A DNA stretch of 33,894 bases, taken from NCBI GenBank assembly GCA_004369085.1, contig ML210330.1, positions 7,497-41,390 of the forward strand, read 5' to 3'. A program made the position numbers and the translations under genes. Positions 11,030-21,331 of the stretch are shown one piece after another. Under the pieces are notes generated by a model, which was not told the DNA's origin, made no database searches, and saw only the letters and a program-made list of their open reading frames with translations. The DNA is from Coprinopsis marcescibilis. Its lineage: Eukaryota; Basidiomycota; Agaricomycetes; Agaricales; Psathyrellaceae. Position 1 is the first letter of the stretch. Each line of letters opens with the position of its first letter.

Positions 11030-11175
11030 AACCGGGGGCGCTTATTATGCGTTTGCGATTGTTGTGGCTTCCTTTGGCTGTACAGTACCAATGTTGTCCA
11101 CAGACTGCTCTTAAATCCTCCATCTCCGCCAGGCCATTTCGAAATGGCCTCAACAGCTGGCCGCGTGCGGAGCCA
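11030..11175 (-). promoter_or_regulatory. kinase-1 promoter block, duplicated elsewhere
   Basis: The block beginning GGGGGCGCTTATTATGCGTT, continuing through GCTGTACAGTACCAATG, and ending in CTCCGCCAGG is recognisably repeated upstream of kinase 2 (18140-18300) and, inverted, at 26200-26345. Conservation of noncoding DNA among three copies suggests recent duplication, retained control elements, or both. At the end of the block this copy has a perfect 20-bp palindrome (11131-11150). Confidence 0.6.
11131..11150. repeat. perfect 20-bp palindrome
   Basis: AGGCCATTTCGAAATGGCCT reads the same on both strands. It lies in the kinase-1 promoter block. The other two copies of the block have GGACCAATTGAAATAG-like sequence at this point, so the palindrome is specific to this copy. 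It could bind a dimeric factor or be a local rearrangement scar. Confidence 0.9.
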
Positions 11176-11179
11176 CAGG

Positions 11180-12349
11180 GCATTTTTACAGGGGTTATCG
11201 TGGGATTTGAGAACCGCGCTGCTGAGGGCTGAGGTTGCGAGTCACAGATATAACCTATGAGATATATAACTGTATTACATACAATTCGGCGTTGGATGTT
11301 GGGTGTGGCGAATACTGGGATGATCGTCGACGTAAAACTTCGGGACGAGCCGACGTTGGGGGTGAGATACAAAGGCGCGCACTGCAGTATAGACCCTTCC
11401 CTGCGCATCTCATATATGTCAACCTCCTCACTCGCGACGACAGCATATGCATCATATATGATACCTTCTCTCGACTGTCGATAGCTTTGTCACTTGAGAG
11501 TAAAAGGACAACCTCCATCAAAGACCGCCATTTCCATCCGAGATAGACGAGTGACGGGATCAATGGGAAGGTGGCTTTACATATAATAATCTACCATCCG
11601 CACCACAGTCATCATCAGTGCTATTGGTATCATATCAGTGGCAGCATGATATCCAGCTTCGTTCTTCGGAATCCCCCAGATCGGCGGACTTTCAGCTTCC
11701 ATATCGTCCATCAATTAATGTTGTACTGTACCTTCTATCCCCTCCCTTAAAAGTGCCCGTTGAACGATCAAAAGTGGAAACAAGTCTGCGGGCCTGCGGC
11801 CAAACGGCACCATGGCCATTTAAAAATTCTCAGTGGGATGCTTGATACGGTGATTGGTGGATAAGAAGGGTATATATTTGGATCGAGAAGGTGATGGCAA
11901 AGGTGAGTTTCCCTCATATATCGGGTGGAGGGCTCTGTCAGCGCTTCTGACAATCATTGGAAGGAGAAGGGAATGGCGTTGATCTGATATCACATATCTT
12001 CGGAATCATTCAAACGTGTTCAAAGTTTCACAAGAATTGTCCAACTTGTGTCAATACGGAATACCACTCGTTGTGTATGATATGGTATCGTGATTCTTGA
12101 AGTTCTTTGTGAAATTCAATCATGTTCGAGAAATTTGCAGTAAGAGATAACCTTCGAAAGGCGGGTTATGACAGCCACTCGCTTGGTTATCCTTATTTCT
12201 GTGACATGTTGTGGAGTTATCGTCCCGATGTGCGGATGTCTATCAGGTGCTTGATTCCATTTAAAATGAGGGCCGTCTGAACAGAGTGAAGACGACGCCA
12301 AAATCCCTCTTGCGCACGGTCCCTTGTCAGGCTAACCATCCTCGCGTAA
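11180..12349. other. intergenic between kinase 1 and 7TM gene 1
   Basis: This 1.2-kb spacer lies between divergent genes. No coding exon was recognised; the open frames overlap on both strands and lack motifs. A TATA-like GTATATATTTGG lies near 11870, about 480 bp upstream of the 7TM start. Confidence 0.5.
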
Positions 12350-13650
12350 ATGTCTCCCGTTTGGACACAGGAATATGCCAATGAATATGGCCTGGTCTAT
12401 GCAAAAGGAAGATACGCTGACTATGTCCTCACAATGGGGATTGTAGGTAAGTGGTTTAGGGAGTGTGATGTTACATGGGCGTCATCTGACCGTAACTCCC
12501 AAATTGCAGGAGTACAGCTCTTTATGAACTCCTACGCTTTGATCATCTTCCTTGAGACACCCTCTGAAAGGAGACAGGGAAGGGCGCTATACCTGGTCTC
12601 AGGGTGGTTGATATTCACGTTCTACACTATCAAGGCATGTACCGACATGGCCAGAATGTTTCAGCTCCTTCTGGAAGCTTCGAACGGCATTGAATTTCTG
12701 GAAATATACTCTGTCTCCCTTTGGATGGATTGTTTGAGTGCACTTTCCTTGTGTTTCGTGTTTGTCGTGGGAGATGGACTCCTGGTGTGTCTTTTTGGGT
12801 TGAGCACTATCTGGCTCATGCTGACAGTCATCCACAGCTATACCGATGCTATTTACTCCTCGCTGGAAGTTGGTTATGGCTGCTGTCTTTGCCGGTGCTG
12901 ATGTATCTCTCGACTATCGGTAAGTACACCACACTGCATGATAATTGTCTCAAAACCCTCTAATCGCCGTTTCATGGTCAAGGCTTGAACATCATCAGCG
13001 CGGTGCTGTACATACGGGATTCAGAAACCCTAGCAGACACGCAGACCAAAGTGGGAATTAGTTTGGAAATTCTGACCTTCGCAACAAACTTCCTTATAAC
13101 GACCATCCTCTGCTATCGAATGCTGTCAGCTCACCGGGACTTAGCACGAATGATTCCCTTGGCGGGTAAACGTCTAGCGGTTTACCAGATCGCCATCCGA
13201 ATTTTGGTAGAGTCGGCACTTCCGCTCACAATCTCCGGTATAATATATACGGCTGTGACCTACATCCCCACGGTCTCCGCCAGACACGTTAGTCTCTACG
13301 ACGGCGACCCTAAGGCTCTGGTCGTAGCATATCACGGCGCTGCAGTCGTATACTTCTCCCTGCAGGTATGTGGTCATCATCATCCCGTTTATTATCTCAA
13401 ATGCCGACGATTTCCCTTGAATCAGGCTTTAGCACCCCAGATCATCATTTTTCGGGTCACAACAGGGAGGTCTTGGACAAAGACGGACAAGTCAAGCAAC
13501 GAAGCCCTTTCGCAATCACTCGCCTTTGCACATGACCAGCAGCCGGAGGAATCCAACGCCGACGTATCTGGAATCAAGAGCGACGATGAAATAGCTGAAG
13601 GGGGCCGTTCAGATGCAAAGGCCAACTCCAACGTCAGGTTCAATGAGTGA
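12350..13650 (+). CDS. basidiomycete 7TM membrane protein, copy 1
   Basis: Integral membrane protein of 353 aa from a family expanded in Agaricomycetes and of unknown function. Five exons: 12350-12446, 12510-12784, 12838-12919, 12983-13365, 13426-13650; introns of 53-63 nt keep frame. Hydrophobic segments include LFMNSYALIIFL, LYLVSGWLIFTFYT, SALSLCFVFVVGDGLLLYRC, SWLWLLSLPVLMYL, LNIISAVLYI, ILTFATNFLITTIL, ILVESALPLTISGIIYTAV and the segment ending at SLQ. Family signatures are GDGLLLYRCY, the loop SAHRDLARMIPLAGKRLAVY, and the end of the last helix, ALAPQIIIFRVTTGRSWTKT. The C-terminal tail (about 65 aa) is acidic and Ser-rich. It shares exon structure and strong similarity with 24572-25844. 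A role as receptor or transporter is not established. Confidence 0.9.
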
Positions 13651-14226
13651 TCGTTTCGCACGGATGTGTTATATTAGCTATCAACACCGTATTACTATTT
13701 AGTAGTCTGACTACAGACATTTGAATTTGGGACTGCAGGTCATTTTGTCGTATGTACAGCTGTCAGCATGCTTCAATACCCAGCGAATATCATACTCATA
13801 ATCGGTCCAAACAAATTTCCTAGCTGACCCTTCGCAGTTGAGCCTCGTTGATAACTTTGATGAAGAAATTCAGAATGGAGGCGCATGCGGTGGTTCTTTT
13901 ACTTCTTTAACAACTTGTGGTCATAGTTGTCGTTGCCGAGAGGGTTGGCGGCCCTGAGTGAGTGTCGGACATATGGCACAACTGAGGGATACCACTGATA
14001 AGAGTTAGAAAATAACAAGCCAAAATCTGGGTCTAATAGGCTAACAACTGAATTTGCGCTATACTGGCTAAGATTAACACTGTCACTGGCTATTTATCGA
14101 ATGCAAATTGCTTCTACAATTATGGCGTCGTGATGGTCTGGACACGCGAATAAAGATATGGTGATTATGATTATATAAATATGTAGGACGACGATCGATT
14201 CCAACATAATTTAGATATCTCGCTAC
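13651..14226. other. intergenic between convergent genes
   Basis: AT-rich spacer between the 3' ends of the 7TM gene and the small gene at 14227. No exon, RNA gene or repeat was recognised. Confidence 0.5.
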
Positions 14227-14535
14227 TCAAATCTTTTTCGCATCCTCCGGGTCCTCCGACGACCCCTCGCGACTCAGCTCTTCATTCTTCTTCTTTTCGA
14301 TGCCCTCTAGTAAGTGCGTCGTCAGATACGCTTCTTTGTCGTGCTGATGTCTCTCCCCATATGCCTTCCAATAGTCCTCCAACCTGCGCTCCTCCTCCCA
14401 CGCAGCCTCCGCATACTCGTCCCACAACCCCTCACGCTCCATCCACGCTCTATACACGGTGGACATTTTCTCAGGTTGGCCAAGCGGTGTGGAAGCCCTG
14501 CTCCCCACTGCCATGCTGTTTGTAGTTCTTTTCAT
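14227..14535 (-). CDS. small charged hypothetical protein
   Basis: Single-exon frame of 102 aa, not assigned to a family. The N-terminal 25 residues are Ser/Thr-rich. The middle is strongly helical and charged, with repeated aromatic-acidic patterns such as YRAWMEREGLWDEYAEAAWE and EERRLEDYWKAYGERH, and the tail is acidic and lysine-rich. A clean TATATAAGAG box lies at 14593-14602 on the minus strand, about 58 bp before the ATG, which favours this start over one 32 codons upstream. It may be a soluble or peripheral protein. No signal peptide or membrane segment is visible. Confidence 0.55.
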   Translation of the reverse strand: MKRTTNSMAVGSRASTPLGQPEKMSTVYRAWMEREGLWDEYAEAAWEEERRLEDYWKAYGERHQHDKEAYLTTHLLEGIEKKKNEELSREGSSEDPEDAKKI

Positions 14536-14592
14536 GGTTGCTTCTTGGTTATACACCTGGGGCTTCTGGGTTGTATAACTCGCACAGAGCCT

Positions 14593-14602
14593 CTTATATA
14601 TG
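14593..14602 (-). promoter_or_regulatory. TATA box of small gene
   Basis: TATATAAGAG on the minus strand sits at a normal core-promoter distance from the ATG at 14535. Confidence 0.5.
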
Positions 14603-14635
14603 TTTTCAACAATCATGGCATGTACCACCACCGTG

Positions 14636-16440
14636 ACTGCTGTGGCGACGCTTCTACCTCATATGTTCCTAAGGTGCTTAGACTGACCATTTTCAAGGCG
14701 GAGGAAAGCACCGTGAGCTCCGTCGCGCTTGCACCACACCTGGGGCATTGGCGATCATGACCCCCAATGGTCCCATTTGTTTCCTTTGATAGCAAACAAA
14801 GCGCGTCATAATCCGACCAAGCAATACATTATACGGAGTTACATATGACGTGCAACCGTACGGTATATTCTATGGCGCGGCGTCTCAAAGACACCTAAAC
14901 AGTGGCGCGCCACCAAAGTCGAAATGCGTTTCTGGGCTGTGTACAAAGCTCTAATACATCGGTACATTCTATGAAGTATCTAGTCAGCCATAAACGCATA
15001 AGACAACCTGGTCTGTGTGCACCTAGCGCACCGCATTTGCGTTCTGAGGCTACTCATCGATCGCATGGAGCTAAATGACTGCGTACGCATCCAGATCGAG
15101 GCGACAGAAAAAGAAAACGGCGCAGTCGCTTCTCGTATAGTCAAAGTTTACAGCGCCTATCGCTCGCACCCTCCTCTGAGGTTGGAGGCAGCAAAGGACA
15201 CCTCAGGATTACATCCTCAAGCTGGCATAGAGCACGACCAAGCCGATTAACACAGGGGCATTGCATTCCAAACCAGTAGGCGATCCCAGGTTATATAACT
15301 TCGCATAGACCGTGCCTCTCTGTCCCATCGTTCCCAATCCATCATATGAGGTATCTCCCATCCTTTCCAACTCCAAACACTTCAATCCTGCCAAAGACTT
15401 AAGTCCAGGGTCACCACAACATGCATAATAGATAGCGCTAACTCATGGGGTGAGGAGAGAACCGCGGCGCAGCTTGGCTACGTCTTGCGACTACGACGAA
15501 CCGTCACTACGTCGTATTCCACCGAGCCAGAAGGTGTCGAATGTATCTGGAGGGGTTCAACGATTCAACCATCCCCGGTGTCCTCAATACCACCACTGCC
15601 ATCCATACACATTACCTCTTGCGCCGAAATAGAGATCTAACAAGACCATAGCACGCCTGCTCCCAGTTTCTTCAGATTCGGCACTTACATCGAATCTGGC
15701 GCAGAAGCCTTCGTAATGTTATGTTCAGAGCGTTGAACAGGTTGTCTGGGGCCTCCGAGACGAATGAATTCTGGGTTGTAAAAGGAAGGATGCCCACTTA
15801 GAGCTGCCTGTTCACAAGAAGGCACTCACTGCACCAATATCCCATCCACCAGCCTCTTCGACATGGTCGTCGGAAATCTGCCGTAGCGTATTCGTGAATT
15901 CTCGTGTTCGGGTTTCTGTAACGCTGGGCACCTGTGATTGGAGACAGGTCCAACGATACCGACCATGTTGGACGGGAGTTAGACGAGTAATGAACGAACG
16001 TAGTGGTCTAGAGGCACGATCGATTGTGTAGTGGCGTTATGCTGATGGCGAGGAGACCGGCGAACGTCGAGGCGTTCCCACGGATTGTTCACAGTCGAGG
16101 GTAGGTACAGAAGATTGGGTCCAGAGGCGGAGGAATCAGGATAAAGCCATTATAGAAGCCATACTACAGAGCTACGAACCATCGAAGTGGAGGATCGACA
16201 TTACTGGTTAAGCCCCAAGTAATGCCTGACCAACTAACAGTGAGCGCCCTCAGAGCTCCGGAACCTCAGGCTACCAACAAACGAATGCCCAAAACATTTG
16301 CAGTACTTCTTCGCATCAGAGGTAGATCTGAATCATGATAATTCAATCCCAAAAACAGCAAATAGGAGTGATAATCGCATCCAAAGTCCATTAAAACACT
16401 GAGTTATAACAATGCATCGTGGAGTCACAGCCAATCAACA
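14636..16440. other. 1.8 kb without a confident gene
   Basis: The minus strand has a possible exon pair around 15995-15690: TRTREFTNTLRQISDDHVEE then, after a GTGAGT...CAG intron, NSFVSEAPDNLFNALNITL. No family was recognised and the frame cannot be extended convincingly. A second minus-strand frame at 15394-15209 (LAGLKCLELERMGDTSYDGL) is also unassigned. These may be remnants of one dead gene. Confidence 0.35.
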
Positions 16441-16446
16441 GAATAG

Positions 16447-17915
16447 TTATTTCCAACTTGGCCCAGCGACCATTGTTATAAACACCCTCTTCGCCCGAGC
16501 AGATTCCCACTCTCCGTCAGTGAAGGCACGGCGAGGGACAGGCCTGGGAATTAGTTGAACCCTACGCCTCTTCGGCGCAAATGGGTTGACCCACACAGGC
16601 TTATCGATGGTGCGATACACCCTCTTGGAATGAACAAATTCGTACCATTCCTTAAGGGACATATCACTGGACTCATCCAGCCTCCTCTTCTTCGTAGATC
16701 CGGAAGCCACATCTCTCCCCACCAGAGTTTGAGAAGCTCTCTCTGGGCTTGGATTGGTTGGAGGTGGTTTAAAAGGAACTGAAGGAACTGAAGGAGGGGC
16801 CCCATGAGAAATGCACCCCATGGCACCAACATTATTTGTGGATTTTGGGTGCTTGATTCGACGTGGAAGATGTCTTGGCCCGGCCAGCATACCAGCCGGT
16901 TTCTCCGCCGTCTCTCGGACGATGTCATGAAAACGTCTCGTACTTTTCCCACTGATCACCATATCCTCAGAGTAAAATGTCTCTATCTCCTCAAATGCTT
17001 CTCTAAACTCTTTCATCGAGGCTCTGGTATTTTTATTTGGGTCTAGTACGCGTATGAGGAGCTTTATGAACGAAGGAGAGATTGGGAGGTGGGTTTGGAA
17101 GAAGTTGGTGGGCGACTGGAGGTACGTGATGAACCTTGGATCCTTGGGCGACGCCGTGCTCCAAGGTGCCCTTCCAGTGACCATATTCACAAGTATTATT
17201 CCCAAAGACCAGATGTCATTGGCCCTGGGGGAATAGGACTCTGTGGGGCGTGCGCTTGCGGCGCACTCTGAAAAGGGGCAAGGTGAGTCAGTCTTGTGTA
17301 TGATGTCTCGAATCGCGTAAAGGAGAACTGAAACCTACCTGGACTCATGTGGTGCACGCTCCCTGTGCGAAACTCCTGGCTCAGAGCAGAAGTAGTCGCC
17401 AGCCCAAAGTCACAGACAACAACTTTTGAACCCTGCTCATCGAGGCATAGGATATTTTCGGGCTTTAGATCGCGATGGAACACACCATGCAGGTGCAGGT
17501 GCGTCACGGCGTCCAGCATCTGACCAAATACACTCTTAATCAATTCGTTCTGCCCCAGATATCTCTTAGAGGAAATATGGGCGAAGAGGTTTCCACCAAC
17601 GACGTAGGGCATGACGAAGAACAAGTGTTCAGGGTTGCTGTGGATTTGGAGGAGGGAAGTGATGGATGGGTGCGATCCACTGACGAGGGAGTGGAGGGCT
17701 CCCTCGCGGATCTGTACGTTGGCTCTCACTTTCGAGATATTGGTACGTGATTGGACTTTGACTGCAAAGGTTTCGCCTCTGCCAGTACTGCCATTCTCGA
17801 CGGAAACGGCCCGGTAAACGGCACCGAACCCGCCTTCCCCGATGAGCTCCTGGAGCCGGATGTTACCGTTGGCAATGAGGGTGCCTGGGGCAATTTGGTT
17901 GGTAGATTGGGACAT
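16447..17915 (-). CDS. Ran1-like serine/threonine kinase, paralog 2
   Basis: Paralog of the 9330-10830 kinase, 465 aa, with the same two-exon layout (17915-17339, 17267-16447) and a 71-nt intron at the same codon phase. Landmarks: GEGGFG 26-31, Lys53, HRDLKPEN from 147, DFG 169-171, and an intact MSPE at the splice, followed by SPRANDIWSLGIILVNMVTG. Here the catalytic motifs are all canonical, so activity is expected. The linker after the kinase domain is diverged, while the final 65 or so residues (SLKEWYEFVHSKRVYRTIDK onward, PRRAFTDGEWESARAKRVFI) match paralog 1 closely. This suggests a conserved docking or regulatory tail. Ran1-type kinases are known for nutrient and meiotic control; the role here is inferred only from family. 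Confidence 0.94.
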
Positions 17916-17933
17916 AATTGGCAGAATGATTGG

Positions 17934-17988
17934 CTATTTAGTGCGTCAGTCAGTCTGCTTATGCACCCACGACGACCAGAGCACTTAC
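17934..17988 (-). other. 5' UTR intron of kinase 2
   Basis: Donor GTAAGTG at 17988 and a TAAATAG acceptor lie 18 bases before the ATG. Position and length match the kinase-1 leader intron. Confidence 0.65.
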
Positions 17989-18139
17989 GATGGTCAAAGA
18001 ATGATACGGCGAAGGATGGGATTTGGTTATCAGATGATAGAGAGTCAAGAACCGGCTTGACTATAGTTGTGATAAGTGGTGACAGTGCGATCAGATGGTG
18101 GCAGGATGCTTAGATTTGTGAAAGCTTCGACGAGAACCG

Positions 18140-18300
18140 GGGGCGCTTATTATTCGTTTGTGATAGATGTGGCTTATTTTGGCTGTACAGTACCAATGTC
18201 TCACCTCGGTGTACACAGACCGCTCTCAAATCAATATTCTCCGCCAGGACCAATTGAAATAGTGTCTCACCAGGCTTCGTCAGGTGCCTGCTGGCGCGGC
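18140..18300 (-). promoter_or_regulatory. kinase-2 promoter block
   Basis: Homologous to the block upstream of kinase 1 (11030-11175): ACCGGGGGCGCTTATTATTC, GGCTGTACAGTACCAATGTC, CTCCGCCAGGACCAATTGAA. It matches the reverse complement of 26200-26345 even better. Confidence 0.6.
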
Positions 18301-18589
18301 TAGTATGTGTATGGTCGCCGATGTACCTATGGAATATGACAGCGGGTTGAGGGCGTGATGGGTAGAAGGTTAAGCATGCTTTTAATGCCAAAAAATCTCT
18401 GTTGGTTCTATCAAGGTATGCAATATGCAATGGATATACGCAACGAACATACTTTACACATCATACAGGAATCACAGGTATATCTGCGCTCTTTACAAAC
18501 TAGATATGGGTGGTACAACACGGTGTTCTGTTCAAGTCAGTGTCACTCTTTGACAGTGACATTTGTACTACTCTCTTATGTATGAAGCG

Positions 18590-18800
18590 CTTCAGCTAAT
18601 TTCTTGACATCCCTGGCGATGACTCGTCTGGCTGTGGCCCTCACTTTATAGGTCTTCGTCCACGACTTTCCTGTCGTAACCTGGAACGATCAATTGCAGT
18701 GCTAAGACCTGCAATGAACCAGTTCGACGCCATTCCAGGACGAAGGGGCTCTTCCCGAGCACACCCGCATCTCACACGACGAGTTCCAGGGTGTATTACA
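18590..18800 (-). pseudogene. 7TM gene relic (3' exon), copy 3
   Basis: The minus strand reads GGTTCATTGCAGGTCTTAGC, then CTGCAATTGATCGTTCC, then GACAGGAAAGTCGTGGACGA. This matches the last intron/exon junction and exon 5 of the 7TM gene at 24572-25844 (TTGATGCAGGCCTTAGCACC, GACAGGAAGGTCGTGGACGA). Downstream similarity continues through GCCAGACGAGT and TAGCTGAAG. The FRVTTGR codons are damaged and the upstream exons are gone. Together with the kinase promoter at 18140-18300 it forms an inverted copy of 25600-26345. Confidence 0.75.
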
Positions 18801-19233
18801 TGGCCGACCGATAAACCCTCGCATCTGTCTCGGCACCACAAACAGTGACTTCAGAAACTCAAGACACCGGTTTTCACAAGTTATTTATTGCTGCCAAAGG
18901 CTCCATAGAACTTATCAGCGCCAGCCAAGACCACAGCAAAGGAGGAGAGCATATTGAATGTTCCAGCCAGGCCGCGCAATCCGCGATTTCGTCGTTTTCT
19001 GTTTGAGAACCCGTAAATAATAGAACGGGAAGGGAAACCCATCACACCGTGCGGATATCATCTTATACTTTCTGCGAAATTGATCCTTCAGACTTCCTGA
19101 TAAACTATTACCTAGTTGAGCTTCCTTGGGGCTCAAGGGGTAATACGAGGAAGGGGTTCTTGATGAGGCCGTATAAGTTAAACCCTACCGAGGATGCCTT
19201 GTTATCGCTTCTGTTTCGCTGTTTTGATCACCA
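18801..19233. other. intergenic
   Basis: No coding exon recognised. It separates the 7TM relic from the AA9 relic and may contain the old AA9 promoter. Confidence 0.4.
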
Positions 19234-19560
19234 ATGAAGCTTTGCTCTGTTTCATCAGCCTTGATCTTCACGTCCCCCGCCTACGGCCACACAATCTTCC
19301 AGGTAGAACTGACCATTCACCCGATTCATGTCCAATCGGTTGATACCGTGTCACCTCTACAGAAATCTCTACTACTACTACCATTCCCTACTCATACCCC
19401 ATGCCTAGCGTTCCGTCCCCCATGCCTACAGCACCAAGCTATAACCCAACTACACCCTTACCTCACCCCACCAACCACCCAGATGGCGCCCCTCTCTACG
19501 GACAATGTGGCGGCATTGAATGGACAGGTGCAACCGTCTGCCAATTAGGAACTTGCAGGC
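19234..19560 (+). pseudogene. AA9 LPMO relic: signal/His1 exon plus linker-CBM1
   Basis: AA9 enzymes oxidatively cleave cellulose using a copper held by the mature N-terminal His. Exon 1 (19234-19302) encodes MKLCSVSSALIFTSPAYG followed by HTIFQ, the typical secretion signal and His-1 start of AA9, and ends at a GTAGAA donor. The roughly 200-residue catalytic core is absent. About 100 bp later a Pro/Thr-rich linker leads into LYGQCGGIEWTGATVCQLGTC (19488-19558), the first two thirds of a family-1 cellulose-binding module. The module then breaks before its last Cys and aromatic residues. The relic shows an internal deletion plus 3' decay. A live gene is unlikely. It points to a plant-biomass-degrading ancestor. 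Confidence 0.75.
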
Positions 19561-19746
19561 CCATCCGTACCTCGCTCTTACGGCGACATACCCGGGCCCC
19601 TGCGCTTACCGTGATCCAAAAGTCAATGCCTTCCCTAAGTTTCGCCAGCTCCTTGAAACTTACGGCGGCCTCATACAAACTTCCAAGTTGTTTCACGGGA
19701 GTTATATTTGACAAGGGTTTCTTTCTACGTGTCGGTGAGGAGGCCG

Positions 19747-21046
19747 TCACATACGCTTGTTCCTCTCCCTCTCCCTCTCTGCGGCAACAAAATGCTGTCG
19801 CTTCTCGAGATCTGTGGCATCGAAAAAAGGATAAGCAGGCAGTTTAGAAAAGAGATCGTATGTCCGCACCGAAAGCCCACATGGCAGCGCCAATCCTGTT
19901 CGAGATGGTGAATACAAGGCCGATGATTGGGAGGCCTTCGAGGAGCGCCGCGGCGAAACCGAATGCTGAACGTACGGATAATCAGCACCCGCTGTCAGAT
20001 GTCGTGCGAATGAGCGATGTGACGTACCTCGGTAGTCCCACTTTCGTTCCTCGATGAACACTGCGGTTTGCTGCTCCGACATCCCTTTGGCCTTGAAGTA
20101 CTGTACAATTATTGCGTTAGATCAAGCGAGACCGTGATTCAGCTGTTGGACTTACCCGAGTATGCAGATACTGGGCTGTACCGAGAGCCCTGAACGACGC
20201 AGAGACAAGGACGCCGACGACGGGGTAGAGGTGAGTAGGAATGAGAAGGGCTAACAAATCTCATCAGCGTTTATCGAATCGGAACATGACAGGATGCGTA
20301 CTGCGTTTCAACATGAACCATCCTACTTTTCCGCCTAGGATGTTCTTCGAGAACCCTGGAGCCGCCTTGCCGACTGGCGGGTTATCCCATTCTTCGACGT
20401 AGGGTCTCCAAAAGTCGGGGCCCTTCCCGCGCGATTGGACTGCTTGATCCCAGACTCGGTCGCGTGCGATACGGATGTTCTTGGAGAGGAAGAACTTTAG
20501 GATGAATGTCAGTTGGTGACCCATATAAAGAATGGCGGCATCTACCAAGATGAAGTCAGTTAAGCGGTAACAGCGAAAGAAAAGGATCTCACATGTATGG
20601 AGGTTGAACGGAATCTTGTAGCCGAAAACGGTGTCATTGGACAAACCTGTTACGCGTGGGGAACTGACAATTAGAACGAGGGCGATTGAGATATTTAGGG
20701 GCAATTTACTTGGTCAAGAAGAACTCGATGAACTTTTTCTGAATCCCAAAAGTCAAGAACGCCTGTGAATAAAGGAAGAAAACATGAGATCCTATGTTGA
20801 CAGGAACGGAAAACGACGTACCCAGATAGCTCCCACTGCAGCACCTCGAGCTACCCCGTGCCTACACTTGTCCCAGGCTGGTTTCCAAAGATTCTTGTCC
20901 GTAAACAGCCTATAAACGCCAACGATGACATACGAGGGCGAAAAGTCCATTCGCAGCACTGCGCGTTTCAATGGATCCGGAACCCTATCCAAATCGGACC
21001 TGAAGAGGTCCTGCTCGTCTTCAAGCTTTGATACATTTGAGGCCAT
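19747..21046 (-). CDS. EI24/LDS-RRT8-like multipass membrane protein
   Basis: Membrane protein of 305 aa in eight exons: 21046-20822, 20762-20710, 20663-20593, 20541-20302, 20250-20156, 20100-20028, 19965-19870, 19811-19747; introns are 46-62 nt and all phases close. Landmarks: DFSPSYVIVGVYRLFTDKNL; FLTFGIQKKFIEFFLT; SPRVTGLSNDTVFGYKIPFN; YAAILYMGHQLTFILKFFLS; LLIPTHLYPVVGVLVSASFR with ALGTAQYLHTRYFKAKGMS; then FGFAAALLEGLPIIGLVFTI and SNRIGAAMWAFDLEKRQH near the C-terminus. The last block resembles the EI24-superfamily ending seen in fungal LDS/RRT8 lipid-droplet and spore-wall proteins. The start could be 44 codons upstream (21178), but MASNVSKLEDEQ gives a more typical cytosolic N-terminus. 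It is divergent from the gene at 21332, sharing about 285 bp of promoter. Confidence 0.85.
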
Positions 21047-21331
21047 GGCGTTAACTGCAGTTCCAGCTGAAGCCTTTGGCACTTGCTCGATGGTAGGTGG
21101 TGGTCGTGACGAAAGATGCAGGAACGCGATGATGACGACGGCATGGCTCATGTTCATTGCGTGAGAGTGATTTGCCAAATGCAGAAATCGGCCTTGGAAT
21201 TCGGTTCACACCAGGTTCGTCAAGAATGCAAACTGACATCAGAACTCCCATGAGGTTGATATGCGTCAATTACCTTCTCGGCTCTCTTTAACTCTCTTTA
21301 CTCGACCACCATCTGACTGAGCACCAACAGC

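Noticed and set aside
18641..18841. 66-codon minus-strand frame as a real gene
   Set aside because: It is the decayed end of a 7TM gene copy, recognised by alignment to the exon-5 junction of the gene at 24572.
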